Source of the DNA: Ciona savignyi
Taxonomy: Eukaryota; Chordata; Ascidiacea; Phlebobranchia; Cionidae
NCBI GenBank assembly: GCA_000149265.1
Contig: CH003423.1
Coordinates: 789,221-853,220, forward strand
Direction of reading: 5' to 3'
Length of the DNA stretch: 64,000 nt
Shown: positions 12,342 through 25,400 of the stretch, piece by piece
Position numbering within the stretch: position 1 is the first letter of the stretch
Layout: each line of letters starts with the position of its first letter
Translations under genes and position numbers: made by a program
Notes under the pieces: generated by a model
Database searches by the model: none
What the model saw: only the letters and a program-made list of their open reading frames with translations
Told to the model about the DNA's origin: nothing

Positions 12342-13355
12342 CATGCCTGTCACAATCATAATTCAGGAAAATATCTGCGTTTTTAAAGGAAATACCCTAA
12401 TAAATAATTTTTTTTAATTGGAAGAGTGTTTAAATGTCTAACATTTTACCAAATCTGATTCAAATTGGAGCTGCCGTTTAAGCGATATGCGCAAAAAAGC
12501 TATTTTTTAGAAAAAATACCGTTTTGGTTATTAACGTCTCAGGGGAATTCCCCTAGATATATTACCAAAATTTTGGTTTCTGCATATCTAGGCCATGTTG
12601 TCTAACAAATAAAAAAGTTGGATTGAGCCATTTCACATTTTTTCTTCTTGTAGATGTCAGGGCGACATGACAATGCCTGTCACAATCATGATTTGACAAC
12701 AATAAGCTTATTTTTAGGGTATTTCCCTAGGTAATTTTTTTATTTCTTTTAAGTGTTAAATCAGTTACTAATGCACTTACAGTTTATCAAATCTGATTGA
12801 AACTGGAGTAGCCGCTCAAGCGCTATGCCTAAAAAAGGTCAATTTTTTAAAAAAAGATACCGTTTTGGTTTTTCATCTCTAAGGGGAATTCCCCTGGGTA
12901 TATGCCCCAAAATTTTGGTTTATGCACATCTAGACCATGTTGTCTAATAAATGACAAAGTTGTATTGCCATTCCATTACTCCTTCTGGTAGGTGTCGTTT
13001 CCACAAGCCATGCCTGTCACAATCATGATTTGAAAACAAAATCTTATTTTTAGGGTATTTCCCTGGGTAATTTTTTTAATTCTTTTAAGTGGTATATCAG
13101 TGGCTAATGCACTTACAGTTTACCAAATCTAATTGAAATTGGAGTAGTCGTTCAAGCGCTATGCCTAAAAAAGGGATTTTTTAAAAAAAAGATACCGTTT
13201 TGGTTTTTCACCTCCCAGGGGAATTCCCCTGGGTATCTGCCCCAAAATTTTGGCCTATGCACATCTAGACCATGTTGTCTAATAAATGACAAAGTTGTAT
13301 TGCTATTCCATTACCCCATTTGATAGATGTTGTTGCCACAAGCCATGCCTGTCAA
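12342..13355. repeat. Tandem array, ~334-bp unit, three full copies plus a partial one
   Basis: Units start at the block CATGCCTGTCACAATCAT or its variants at 12342, 12672 and 13009; a fourth copy breaks off after CATGCCTGTCA at 13343 and runs into an A-rich tract. Spacing is 330, 337 and 334 bp. Every unit has the palindrome AGGGGAATTCCCCT (12541, 12882, 13217) and the block CATGTTGTCTAA. Units 2 and 3 are closer to each other than to unit 1. No open frame runs through it. Confidence 0.85.
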
Positions 13356-15583
13356 GCGTTTGACGAAAAAAAAAAAGAAAAAAAAAGAAAAAAAAAAACG
13401 GACAAAAACAATATGTGTCCCATTTTTCCAAATGGGACCCATAATTACCTTGTGTACGTCGTTGTGTTACCTGATCATTGCAATGTGTGGTATATGGTTA
13501 AAAAGTCCCTACTATTTTAGTTTAACCGATTACTCCACCGAACTCAGGCGATGTCCGCTAAGTGACTTGTCTAAGGAGACAGCCGACTGAGCCAGCAGAT
13601 GGTTTCGATTAAGCAAACTGCCGTAAAAGTCTTTCGCAGAAAAAATATTCCAAAAAAACTACATATCATAATTGCTTTGCGTAACCTCAATCGGTCACCA
13701 CTGAATAGGAAAACCAGTGTCGTCTTTGCCATAGAAATCACATTTCTGCAAAATGTTTATTGGTTTAGCTGGGGGCTGGTCCTCGGTCGGAAAATGCTTT
13801 TGAGGATACGGTATGTAAAACTTTAGGCTAAGTGTGTTGATTTTTTCAAAATATTGCTGAACCTTTATTTTAAAGTACACGCTGTAATACCTAAATTTAC
13901 CGCAATCCACACGAGCCATTGCAGGTGCACCTGCATTGCACGCGGTCACATAGCGTAGCCACTAGGCCTAAATATGCATTATTAAAGCCATAACCCCACG
14001 GAAACAACGAATGCCAGTAGGTGCTAGGCTATGCTATGGCTGTTTGGTTGATTTTGTATTAAATATTAACCAGAAAGGTCGGATAGGTCATCTATACACC
14101 TCAACATTGTCAGAGCTGTCTAATAATTAAATTGATCTTTTCACCATACTTATTTAGTTATTTTCTTTTGTTTAACGTTGAAAGGGTTCCAAGTCACACA
14201 GAATTCTTTTGTCTATACCTCTTTATATTTATTTTTTAGCTCCTGGGCATTTTTTTCAGTGGCCACTCATTGGGCTACCAGACTACAGGTTGCGGGATCA
14301 AAACCACCTGCTTGGCGTTTGCTATTAGGTGTCCTTGGTCAAGTCCTGTAATATAGGTTGCTTTAACCAGGATAAACAATGGTTTGATCAAGAACTCTAG
14401 CAACATGTACTTTAGATACAAGCCTAATGAAAAAATACCTGTGAACATGTGATATTCTAACAAATGTTCATATTTTTATAATATCTCACCTTAGCACAAA
14501 ATTCATACAATACCAAGTTACAATCTTACCTAGGACTGTTTAGATCAAAAAATGATATAGATCCAATTTCTAAGACAAAATTTCATGCTCCATTGATTAT
14601 CCCAACTGATTAAGTTAAAGACAGGGAGACATGACCAATTGACCACACATGTGTCCAGTTCGATCTACACCCTGACCACTTAATTTGTAGAAGTGTCCTC
14701 ACCCTGAACCCAGTGGGTTTAAATAAATTGTTTAACAATTAATTATGTAATATCAACTATAGTAGGCCTATTAAAATAATGCATTGCAATATCTCTTAAA
14801 CCTGACTGGGTGTGGCAATTACCCTGTTATATCAACTGCCATTGTGCCTTACCATAGGGATAAAATTAAATATCCTATTCTGCTGTGACAGAGAGTGGTA
14901 TCCTATGATCCATATAAAAGTGATTACACTTAATCTGCCAACATAAAATAAAACGGTATGTAAATAAAAGGAATCTACGATCCTTTGAAGTATGGTGAAG
15001 TGGTGGATGATAATGTTGGTGGTGAATACCCAACTTGTAACCATTGGAGTTAACAACCGTTTCCTTGTTTTTACTTTATTTACATGGGGTGTTAGAAATT
15101 CAATGAGAATAATCACTTAAATAGCTCCTGTAAACTACATGTAAAATTATGGTATACCCTCTTTCATTTTTTATCCCAGAAAATATTCTAATCTTAATTC
15201 GGTAATATTAGTTAATTAACTATTGTTATGTTATGTATTTGGTAAAACATATGTGTCTCTAATTTACACATGTCTAACAAATTGTGGCTAAATTTTGTTT
15301 TATAATAATTTTATTACATTAACTAATAGTATCACTAAAAGATTTGTGCTCAAATTGAGTAATTATATTTTTTAATTAAATGCAATTTTTTTAGTGTTAA
15401 TGCAATTTAGTTACCGTATTGACAATTTAAACATGTTTTGATATTTAAAATGTTTCTTTAAATATTAACTTAAGATGTTGATGACGTTTTTTTGAAAACT
15501 TCTCTGGTGATTTGCTATCCTTTTTCAATTAGTTATTCAATTGTTGTATATCTGCATTCCATTATAATATATGGGGATTTAAG

Positions 15584-15785
15584 TATAAGAGGAGGTTATT
15601 ACCTGTGATAAGAAGTGTGCATTTCTTGATTACTAAATGTTATGATTTTTTAGCTGTCAATGTACCAATAATTCTTGAATGTGTGTGTGTGTATAAGAGG
15701 GGTTTGTTAACTGTGATAAGAAGTTTGTTCTTCTGTTTCTGGTTGTAATGGTTTTTAGCTGTCAATGTAGCAGTGTGTGTGTGGA
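15584..15785. repeat. Imperfect tandem duplication, ~108 bp period
   Basis: TATAAGAGG...TGTGATAAGAAG...TTAGCTGTCAATGTA occurs at 15584 and again at 15692, separated by a short GTGTGTGT run. Confidence 0.6.
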
Positions 15786-18700
15786 AATACCGATTGTTTA
15801 AGCTCCTCACGTGGGTCAGGTTGCGTATTCAATTAGGATGTGGGTTTCACAATGACGAGGAAGCAACTGATCTGTCATTTTATGCCTGCTTGTTTCATGC
15901 CGTTTAGTGTTACATGCTTTAAATACAAGCTGAGTAACCAGTGACTTGGCCTCTAGCCCTCTACGCCACAGACATTGTTAATTATACCACTCCAGTATAA
16001 TAATTGTTAGGTCATAAAATTTGACTGAAATCAAATATTTATTTTTTCATACTTTTTTGTTGGCCAATTTCCATTGGAGTTTTTGTTTACAAATGTTTAT
16101 CAAATTAAACATTCTCATAGGTTTGTTGGTTACTGACAGTCACTTTTTGTGGTTGTTTAATACCTAATACCTACCAAAACAATGTCAAGTGGAGTCACCT
16201 TTGTTAGTAGAAGATATCCGCTGGGTACTTATATATATCATGTACGAACACGAGTTGTGATTCATACGTTTTTGGCGCTTAACTTGCAAAATCTAATTAA
16301 ATAACTTTTCTACCGATGTTTAATTTTACCGCCGTTGTTCGTAACATTCCGGAGCGAGAGAAATAACGTACGTCATATCGTTGCCTTTTTCAGTTGCACT
16401 TGTAAGTTATCACGCAAGATCTCGTAAATTATAATCGCATCCGCAGAACTGTACTAGTTATAATCTCTTATTACATATGAGCATTGCAAATTAGCGATAT
16501 TTTCGCGGCTTATCCGGATAAAATGTAGTTCATAAAGGAAGGATATTCATTTCCGAAGTTCTAAGTTTTTCACATCGCATTATTTCAAAAGCCACAAAAT
16601 GCGAACCGGCTTAAACGCAAAATCGGACTGCTGTATCCGTTTCCCGATGTACATGTGTTTGCGTTGCGTTTTAATCCCGCTTACATAATCTTGAAGAAGG
16701 AATATGCTATTTGTTTTGTGTCATTTTAGGGGACATCGTTCTTTAAACACAAATGATATCCAAATTTCCCAATGTGATTTATTTTTGTTAACACTCTTCG
16801 TAAGGCAATCTTGGACAAATGCGACACGTAAACTCGAAATAAAACTAAAATGTTGTTGCTCCTTGCCATCTCGGGCTCGTTTATAAATGTGAATTCAACG
16901 AAAATTGTTATGTTTTAAAAATGTTATAGTTGCATCCATGTTTGTAAAATGTTAATACCCATTTACCATCCTTCGCCTCTGATCAGTCGAACGAACATAT
17001 GCGTTAAAGCTGGTTCGTTCCAGGCCACTCGCCCGCCGTGTAATTCCCTTGTTTCGGCCAGTCTGTTCACAGTTTGCTGCCAGTTGTCGAAGCAGATAAA
17101 TCACAATTGCTTTAACAAGTTTAACGTTCGGGGCATATGCTGCACCCAACGACATAAGTTCGGCATATTATTCCTGTCGTGTATGTTCTTCCTGCAAATT
17201 TGCTTAGTTTTTAGTTGATCACAAAACAAACGAAAGCTTGACATGTGTATTACTTGATTTTAGGCCTAATTACACACACAAATGCTCGCCATTCACGACA
17301 TGGTTTGTTTCCTTACAGTTAGCGTACGCTTACGGGCCAGTTTATGATTACCAAACCAACAAATCTTTCTAGCATGTGAGTGGACCCGGGCTTAAAATTC
17401 AAAACTAAACCCAACCTAAACCCATTTAGATCTTCGTGCAGTTAAGATTAGATTCAAACATTTACCCTGTCTATCATTCACTATAAGTAAACTGTATATC
17501 GGAAAAGAGCTAAGACCACCCCTGATCCGTTGACAGTACATTCCGCTTTTATATTTACTTTTTCCGATAGCACGCTTTAAATTTGTAAGGGTTTCATATT
17601 TGACCCATTTACAAACTTTACCCACAAACCTGTTGAACCTCTTGAAACGCATACACCATGTTGCTTATGTTTGTATAAGTTGTTCTGTTCATTTATAATT
17701 GATTGATTGATTGATTGTACATACTCTCGAAGAAAGTTGTTTTAATCTTGTTGTTTTTTTTATATACATAGTATGTATTATAACACGGCTTTTAAAGTTT
17801 TATAAGAATTGTCAGGCGAAAAATAACGGGAATTTGTCCCAAGTTTCAAATAAACTTAGCTTTCCCCTTAATTAAATGTAGAACTAAGGTTTCTCGTATT
17901 TAATTAAAACTCCAAAAGAGTTTTACCATCACCCAGAACTTAACAATACTCGAACCAGATTTTTCCCAAACTTTTAATCATCGGTCTAACATTGAGGGCA
18001 ATTAAAACTTTCGAGGCGAGCTCGGGCGCCTTGCACTTCGCCGTGCATTCTAAAGGCCACAGATGTTGTTATACACATTTGATTGAACCCGCTATGAATA
18101 GGACCGTTATCGCCGCGCATCGCTAATAAGTTTTAATCGCTGTTTTGTTTCTCTAATGACGCTCTCTTCTTTGTTTTCGTTGTTTGGTCTAAGCTGGTAT
18201 CGCAAAGCGACGATAACCACAGATTACCGAAGTTTTGATATAGGTTTGCGCAAAATATTTTTTCTATGCGTTTCAAAGAAAATCTTCGATTACAAAATAT
18301 TTTCGTAGGTGGTATTTTAAATTAGTTTCCAGCTGCTGGTACCGGTAATTATATTTTGAAAATCTCGCAAACAGACATAAAGTACAACCTTTCCCTCCGT
18401 TAGATAGCGCTAGAGCCACACCACTTCCACCAACCATAAACACGTAATCCTGCTTAATAATATTACTCGTCCCACCCATATGCGTGACCAATTGCTACTA
18501 CCGGCTTTAATATAATTTTTAAAATGTCAATTTTAATAATAATATTTTGCAATATTAAGGTTTTAATAATGTATACCGGTACTGCAAGATTAAGATTTTA
18601 TTATATTATACAAATGATATATCAATGCTTTGATATACTTTTGAAATACCACACAACTAAACAGTTTAGAATTTTAACGGTAACCCGTTGCTGTACGATA

Positions 18701-21700
18701 AAAGCACTTTAGAAAACTTTTAGAACACGGATTTTGTTAAAGGCTGGTTAGTTTTTGTAAAGTCCTTTTTATGTGTACGATAAGAATTTCTGATATAGAC
18801 GTCAGGGCCACGGCCACATAAGATTCCCATCTCTTTCATTGAAAATAGTGTGATCCGAAGATTTATTTAGCCGAATCGTAATTACGAGAAAATCTAGTTT
18901 TATTTGTCTTTACAATCCAAATGGGCCAGTGTACTTAATCCAAGTACGAGGCAAAGACAACACGGATCCCAACGACACCATGCAAAGTTAAAACACATAT
19001 GGGACACGAACGTGTGGCCCGTAATCCCAATTGCGTTCACTTAATCGCTGGCTTACAGCTTCGCAAAACGATCCGGGGACAATGCGTATGGGATCGGGCC
19101 GCGCAAATTACACCGCATCCAGAAAAGCTCTTGGTTGAACCGGCCCGATCATCCCAGCGATTATCTCCCGCCATAGACACCCTGTCAGCCATTGTCCAGC
19201 GCCAGTCGGCCACTGAAGACCGGCTTTGTCCCTTCTGATCTCTTATTATGGCTCCTTCTCGCGACACCTTTAGATTATCTCTTAAGCTGTCCAGAGAAAA
19301 TGTAAAGACAAATCTTCAATTTTACCCAGAAGTCTAACGATCGAAATGCGAAGCTACCCCTTTGCCCTTTAACAGCCGTGAAGCAGACAAATTGCAAATT
19401 TTCCAGTCGTTTACTGCACATGCGAAAATGCTTCCACATTTCGAAACGACAGATTTTCACACAAAACGAAAATAACCGTGACTCTAATCAATCTGGGATC
19501 CCAAGACACCAATTCCGCACAGTTTGCGCCAATACACACACAAACTCTTTAATTTTCCCACTTACTCATAACATGCATTTACGAACACGAACGGTCCTAA
19601 TAAACAGACCAGTGTCCAAAACAACGCAGTAGCGCCTCTAAATCAATAAACACCTGCGTATTTACACTACGCCATCGCCGAAACCGGACGCATAGTAAAC
19701 ATAGCGCGCACGAGGGAAACGGCTATCTGCCCACTGTAGAGGATATTCGGAGGAACCGCTGAACCTCGTGCCTCACTATTTATTTTTCAATCTTACGAAA
19801 ATCGAGATGTAGAAAATCGTACTTTCGATGTGTAAAGTGTGCGGTTTCAGCGCCGAGTTCGAATCACACTTTCTAACGAAACGAAAGTGTAACACCAAAG
19901 TTATTGACTTGTGATCAGAATATTGATGAAATAATATTTTATGTTTGCTGCCATCTTTATTTTGACCTTTTTTTAACCATTTTGCGCCAATGTTCTCATA
20001 TCTTGGACTGTAATATTTTTAGCAGGTTTGCTTCTCTAGCCAGTGTTTTGGCCAGTGATTTAATTTACACATGTCGAAGGCATAAAATTCGTTCAAAAAC
20101 TTAAATACTGTTAAATTATATTTTGTTCTTCCGTTTTTTTCATTATTTTGGTATCAAAGTAATGGTAGTCCTGTTTTGAGTCAATTTGTAAAGTTATACA
20201 ACGAAAAATAATGTACATTACAAATATTTAAAATTTTCGGTATGTATTTGGTTTTAAGACTAATTTGAGCTGAAATTTTAGTATGTTTGGTGAAAATGCA
20301 GCAGCCGCAATCTGCCATATGCGTTTTCGCCTTGTAAAGATCGGTTAGCACCGTAAATTAGGGTGGCGTTTTTAGTTCGCTGTACCATATGTTTTAGTGT
20401 CCGAAGTTCATCTTGAATTCAAAGTTTTTATTTTAACGAGCGGGATTCGTTCCCCGTTGTTCCAAGCCTGCATTTTACTGCCACGGACAATAGTGACCAA
20501 ACAAAGGCACACCTGTACGTTCACAGGAGCAAAACAATAGCCCTTCGAGCCGTGGACAAGTGAAAGGGAGATAGATTTCGTTGAACGTCCCTATCTCCTT
20601 TACTCCAGGCCTTATCTACGACGCTAGAGAGGAGTTTGCCTCGGGCTCCGATGCGCAGACGCTCGCCTTCCCCGCTTATCTCAGTCAGCTCTCCATAAAC
20701 ACTGAACCTGCGAAAAAGGCGATGTGCACCGGCTCTCTTGAAATAGCAGCTGCGAATCGATGCAGGACATCATTCATTCGACTGCACATGCAGCGCACAA
20801 CCAGCCGAGTGCAATTTGCATCGTTATCGATTTGTTATTCCCTTATTAGCTGTTTATTTACCAGCAAATTAGAATTATTCGTTTCAGCTAACATTTTCAG
20901 TCGATATTTTGTATTGAAACTGTAAGGCTCACTTAAAAAGAAAATCGATTGCCAGCTAGTAGTTTTGTTAGAAGTTAAAAATTAGTTTTTTTTCAAGGAA
21001 CTTTTATTTTAAGAGCGTATTTCATAATCCGTAGCTCAGAACTTCGGATGTATTAAGTGAAATTCCAGCACGTTAATCCACTTGCGCGTTTCCAGAGTAC
21101 ACGCATAGCGTTCAAACAGTTCTCTAAGGTTTCCAGGCTTCGTCCAGCCGCGCCAAGGTGCGCTCGCTTTTGTCAGCGGATGGATTTTCAGCCGAGAGCG
21201 CATTCGACGCTGTGCCGTGTGTTTCCTTTTCGAAGCATTGCGCTCGAAAAAGGAGCTCTCTCGCCGTATCCAGCCGTATCCCAGGTATAGGTAGGCAGTC
21301 GCACGCTGAGCCGCAGCTTTGAGGGTTCGTGTGAAGCCCGGTAAACCAGTTTACATCGCTCCGCTTTAGAATCGCAATTAGTTCTCAAGTTCCAGAACAA
21401 TGAAAAGGAATTAGCTGGCATAGGTGTGCTATTTTTTCTTCCGCATACCTTAATGCGGACGTCTTATTCTAAATCCGCTCTTTTGAGATAAGTTGCAGTA
21501 CAGTCAGCGGCACTGCATATATATCAACAGTTCAACTTTGAGTTCAAATCAGTAGTCTTCCCATCACAGTATAGACGACCAGGTCTTCTATAGTTAGTTA
21601 CTTATTAAAGCATTAATTCTAAACACTTCGTGCCACCCAGAGAGACACATGCGAGCATTGTTATTGTTTACTCAACGCAACCGAACACGATAAGCTGTAT

Positions 21701-22329
21701 CCAATGTATATAGGACAAGTGGTCCATTCGAAACTGCGGATGTGCTCTAGCATAATAATCTAAACAGAAGTAAGAAACATATGGTCCTGGACAATGAATG
21801 TATTTTTTCAGCTGAGTGGTAGTGGTTACAGGACAGGTCATCCGAGTTGTACAACTGTATGATAACACATTAATCTCGTGTTTATATTAAAAGTTGCCGC
21901 GTTCAGTGCTAGTTTTAACATCATAATTTTACTTTTGCTAGTATGGTAAGGTTTTTTTTATACTTAGTGATCTCGTTAAGTGTGTAGCCGTGCGAAGAAC
22001 TAATTCTGCGTACTTAGGGTTAGGCCAAATGGCGTGGTCCTTTTAAAAGAATGTCGAGTGTCCCTTCACGTACCGCACTCCACCGCTCTACCTAGAGCAG
22101 CATATGGCTGGTCGACATCTGCACACATTGCAACAGTTGTATTGCGACGCAAAGCGTTATAAGTTGGATTATGACATAGCTAGCTTTCCAATAACATAGT
22201 GGTCGTGCGCTCGATGGATTTAGGTCACGATGGTATCGGAAACTTGCTGCCGATAGCTATAAGCCGATATTACGTGGATTAGCTTTATATCGTTCGACGA
22301 TTGAGTAAGCAAACTGTTTTCTTTTTTCA
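15786..22329. other. Noncoding region upstream of CDC25, probably including its regulatory DNA
   Basis: No open frame here resembles a known family. From about 18.8 kb the base composition becomes more GC-rich in patches (18.9-19.8 and 20.4-21.4 kb), unlike the AT-rich repeats before it. A (TTGA) microsatellite lies near 17698-17718. An inverted pair of GGAGATAG motifs (GATA core) is at 20560-20604. The patchy composition and position favour cis-regulatory DNA of CDC25, but that is inference. Confidence 0.45.
22322..22329 (+). promoter_or_regulatory. Candidate 3' splice site in the CDC25 5' leader
   Basis: TTTTTTCAG ends at 22329, about 126 nt before the exon-1 ATG, with no matching coding exon upstream. 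It may be the acceptor for a noncoding exon or for spliced-leader trans-splicing, which is common in Ciona. Which of these applies cannot be read from the sequence. Confidence 0.35.
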
Positions 22330-22455
22330 GAATATCACATTGCTTGACATCCGAAGTAGCTAATTGCATTTTAGAATTACTGTATCATAAGTTTCTGCAG
22401 TATTAAACTGTGCGCTGTTCGCTGGTATAGTTGATCTTCAGCAGCTGTTAGAATC

Positions 22456-25400
22456 ATGACTGACTCCGGGTTCTCATCCGCTGCATCCAACCGCTCTTCT
22501 TCATCAATTGTTCGTCCAGCCATCCTCAATCCATTTGATGGCTCAAAGTCAGAGATCGAGCAAAGCGCTTCAGGCAGCCGACACGGAGGCATCCCAAAGC
22601 CGGCATATTTGCAAACCTCATCCGGGCGACCGGTCATACCGAATCGGTAAGTTGTTCACCGGAGTAAGCAATATCGTGTACAATATATTACCGAGCGCCT
22701 TCACGCAGAATGCTGTACGGTCGAAACCACGGCGGCTATTCCCCAGGCTTGTACTCGCCCAAAGAAATGTCGCCAATGTCTAGCTTGGCTTTCGACTTCC
22801 GGGATTTGAACACAAGGTAGTGTATCAATGCTAACCCAGCCCACCCTCATTATACTAACAAACGGAATCGCTCAGTCAAGACGCGTCTGACACCCCACGG
22901 AAGAGGTTATCACTGTCAAGTGTATCGAGTGTTGATTCACCCCACATCGGTTCTCATCTCTGCCCGACCGCCTTGTCGTTCGCCACAAGCTGCAATTCCC
23001 CATCCCAAATTGAAGACGGTAAATGTTGTTATTTTAAGATAAAAGTCTTGTTATGTGTTATATAATTTACGATTTATTGTGTAAGATTCTATGTTGTTCA
23101 GGTTAAGAACTAAAAGGTATACAAAATGGTACCTATATTAGAATATGAGGATATATTCACATGCACAATATGAAAGCTTATAGAGAAATGTTTGTATAAG
23201 GACTCAGCATTTACAGGTAGCATATGGCGTTTACTGCGTCTTTATTTGTCTTTGGATGCATCACAGCTTGTAGTATTTTGGCAGAACAACAATAGCCTAA
23301 TAGCCAGGTGTGCACTACGAGGCAAGTAATCACCCCTTTGTTTTGTTTGTACGCCTTTGAACAACATTATAACATGGTACTAATCATCACCCTTTTAGCT
23401 ACGGACAATTTGCGCCAAAGTGTGTTGAAATACGAAATGAAATTATTTATTTGATGCACAATCAGCTCAAATACGCATGATTGCTCTAAGCAAGGTAAAA
23501 CCCACGAAAACCTGCGCAATTTTCCCTCCCAGATTTATACCGCACCAGTGAACAGTACTGTTATTGTTCACATTTCAGCTAATATTGCACGGATACAGTA
23601 TTTAACGGTCATAATCGCATTTAACATGTGTTCGGTATTACTGCAGCGTGCAGCAGGGTCATTTTCGGAGGTTTGTAAATTCCGCCAAACCCGCTAGTGT
23701 TTCCGTGTTATTTTACCACCATCATTTCTAAGAGTTCTTTAAAAAACCACTCGCAACCACGACCTCAAGCCCTTGACAGCTGTGAGCTGGAGCGCATAAC
23801 GACGACAGTTGCTCTGTTTTGCAACGGGTTAATGGATCGCCACTAAAGCCGTATAACATATGGCAGAGAGAGTATTGGCGCCAGTTCGATTTCTTCACAT
23901 CGTGACCTTTGAAATGCTGAAAACTCACTTTTAAGTTTCGCCACCCTTTATCCATCGGTATATCCACGTTTTCTGCGATTCATAATAATTTTGTTTATTG
24001 GCAACATAAACAACAACGTGTCAGAACATCGTATCTGAGTGCTTTTGGTCGTGTATTAGAACCCCGAGCAATTAGACAGGCGATGAGATCTTCTAATTGG
24101 AGTCACTCGGCACCCGAGCGCCCAGATTCGTGTTTGTTTTTCATGGTTTGTTGCGTGTTCCAGAACCGCTGCCCGTGTTATTGTGACGCCAAAACGCCCG
24201 TTGTGACGAAATCTACGTCATCTTGTATCGCACAATTGCGACAAGCAGTCCCCGACTAGATTTAGATTTAACTAAGATGTCTCGAAATCGGCACCAAGCG
24301 GAAACAGTACAAAGGAAAAGCGGTTTGACCCATCAACGCCAATGGAAATTCTCTAACGAACAATTAATTGCGTTTTAATCAACTAAATCCAAACTAAAGC
24401 CTGCATCTCTTTACAAAGTCGTGTTTTGTTTCCCGGAAGACGCTATAATCCACCCAGCCGCTCAACAGACTGCAATGTTCCTACTATAAACGTAATACAC
24501 TCCTAAGTAGTTTACAACCTTTTGAGTTCAAGTACCCCCGACCCAAATCGCCTAAACTAATCGCCAATCGTCGGTAAGACACTTGAAACATCTCAGACAA
24601 CATAGCCAAATTACTGTTGTTTAACTTTCCCTTAATATAACCGAATGGAAAGTGGGAAGTGTTGTTTCTTCCCACTGAACTATAATCAGATTATTCGACT
24701 GTTTTAATTGCAATTCGATTGTTCAGGACTGGAAACTGTCCTTTCCCACACCCGTATTAATTCAGCGCGTGGGATATGCATCCTACCATCCTTATTTAAA
24801 ACAGCATAATACACTAAAATGGCGTTTTATTCCAACCTTAGAATCACACAGTTTTTGTAATTTTGGCCATCCACCCACGCACCGGATTATTGTTCACGCG
24901 TCGTTATTGAGGCAAAACGGCCAAGCCGAGAACTGCCTGGACTCGATAGCGTTATCGATGCTTATTTATGACGTCATAATCAGAACGGCGTCAGGTCATT
25001 TAAACACGAAATGAAGTATTGTATCATAAATCACGCTGTGCTGATTTTTTTGATCGGGCGTTTCGTTTTGATTAATGCGACGTTTGTGTTTTGGATTAAT
25101 CGTAGGATAACGGCCATCCGCATTTAAACTAATTAAAACTCACAGATTAATTTTCGTTTTATTAAATCCAGCTCAAGAACAAACCGACTCGTACTAACTT
25201 TACGTTAATTCGTTGTAAGTCCGGATTTGGTGGTAAAGTTTACATCTGTCATTGAATACGTAGGCAGTTCGGATCGTTACGTTGGTGAAAGGGGCCGGTT
25301 GTGCGCCACAAAGGACTACTTAGCCGAAATTCCGAATTTGCTTTTGTAATTCGCGCCGAGCTCTCTCGGGTGCGATCGTGGGCGATACTTGTTCAACGCA

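Larger units (their letters stand above)
11009..15580. other. Intergenic region downstream of NOP14
   Basis: Apart from the SINE head at 11157, the dispersed repeat, the tandem array and a SINE fragment near 13545-13605, I see no supported gene. A further tRNA-like SINE relic lies near 14262-14360 (B-box-like GGATCAAAACC, then GTGTCCTTGGTCAAG). Direct repeats of about 20 nt (ATGGGTCCCATA... near 12040; ATGGGACCCATA... near 13433) bracket the tandem array. Open frames here are short with no recognisable family. Confidence 0.6.

Noticed and set aside
18999-19267. Overlapping open frames on both strands (79 and 76 codons)
   Set aside because: No family resemblance, no splice context; long frames on both strands reflect local GC content.
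20581-20925. 114-codon open frame upstream of CDC25
   Set aside because: Composition is not protein-like after the first third, there is no recognisable domain, and no donor continues it. Kept as noncoding.
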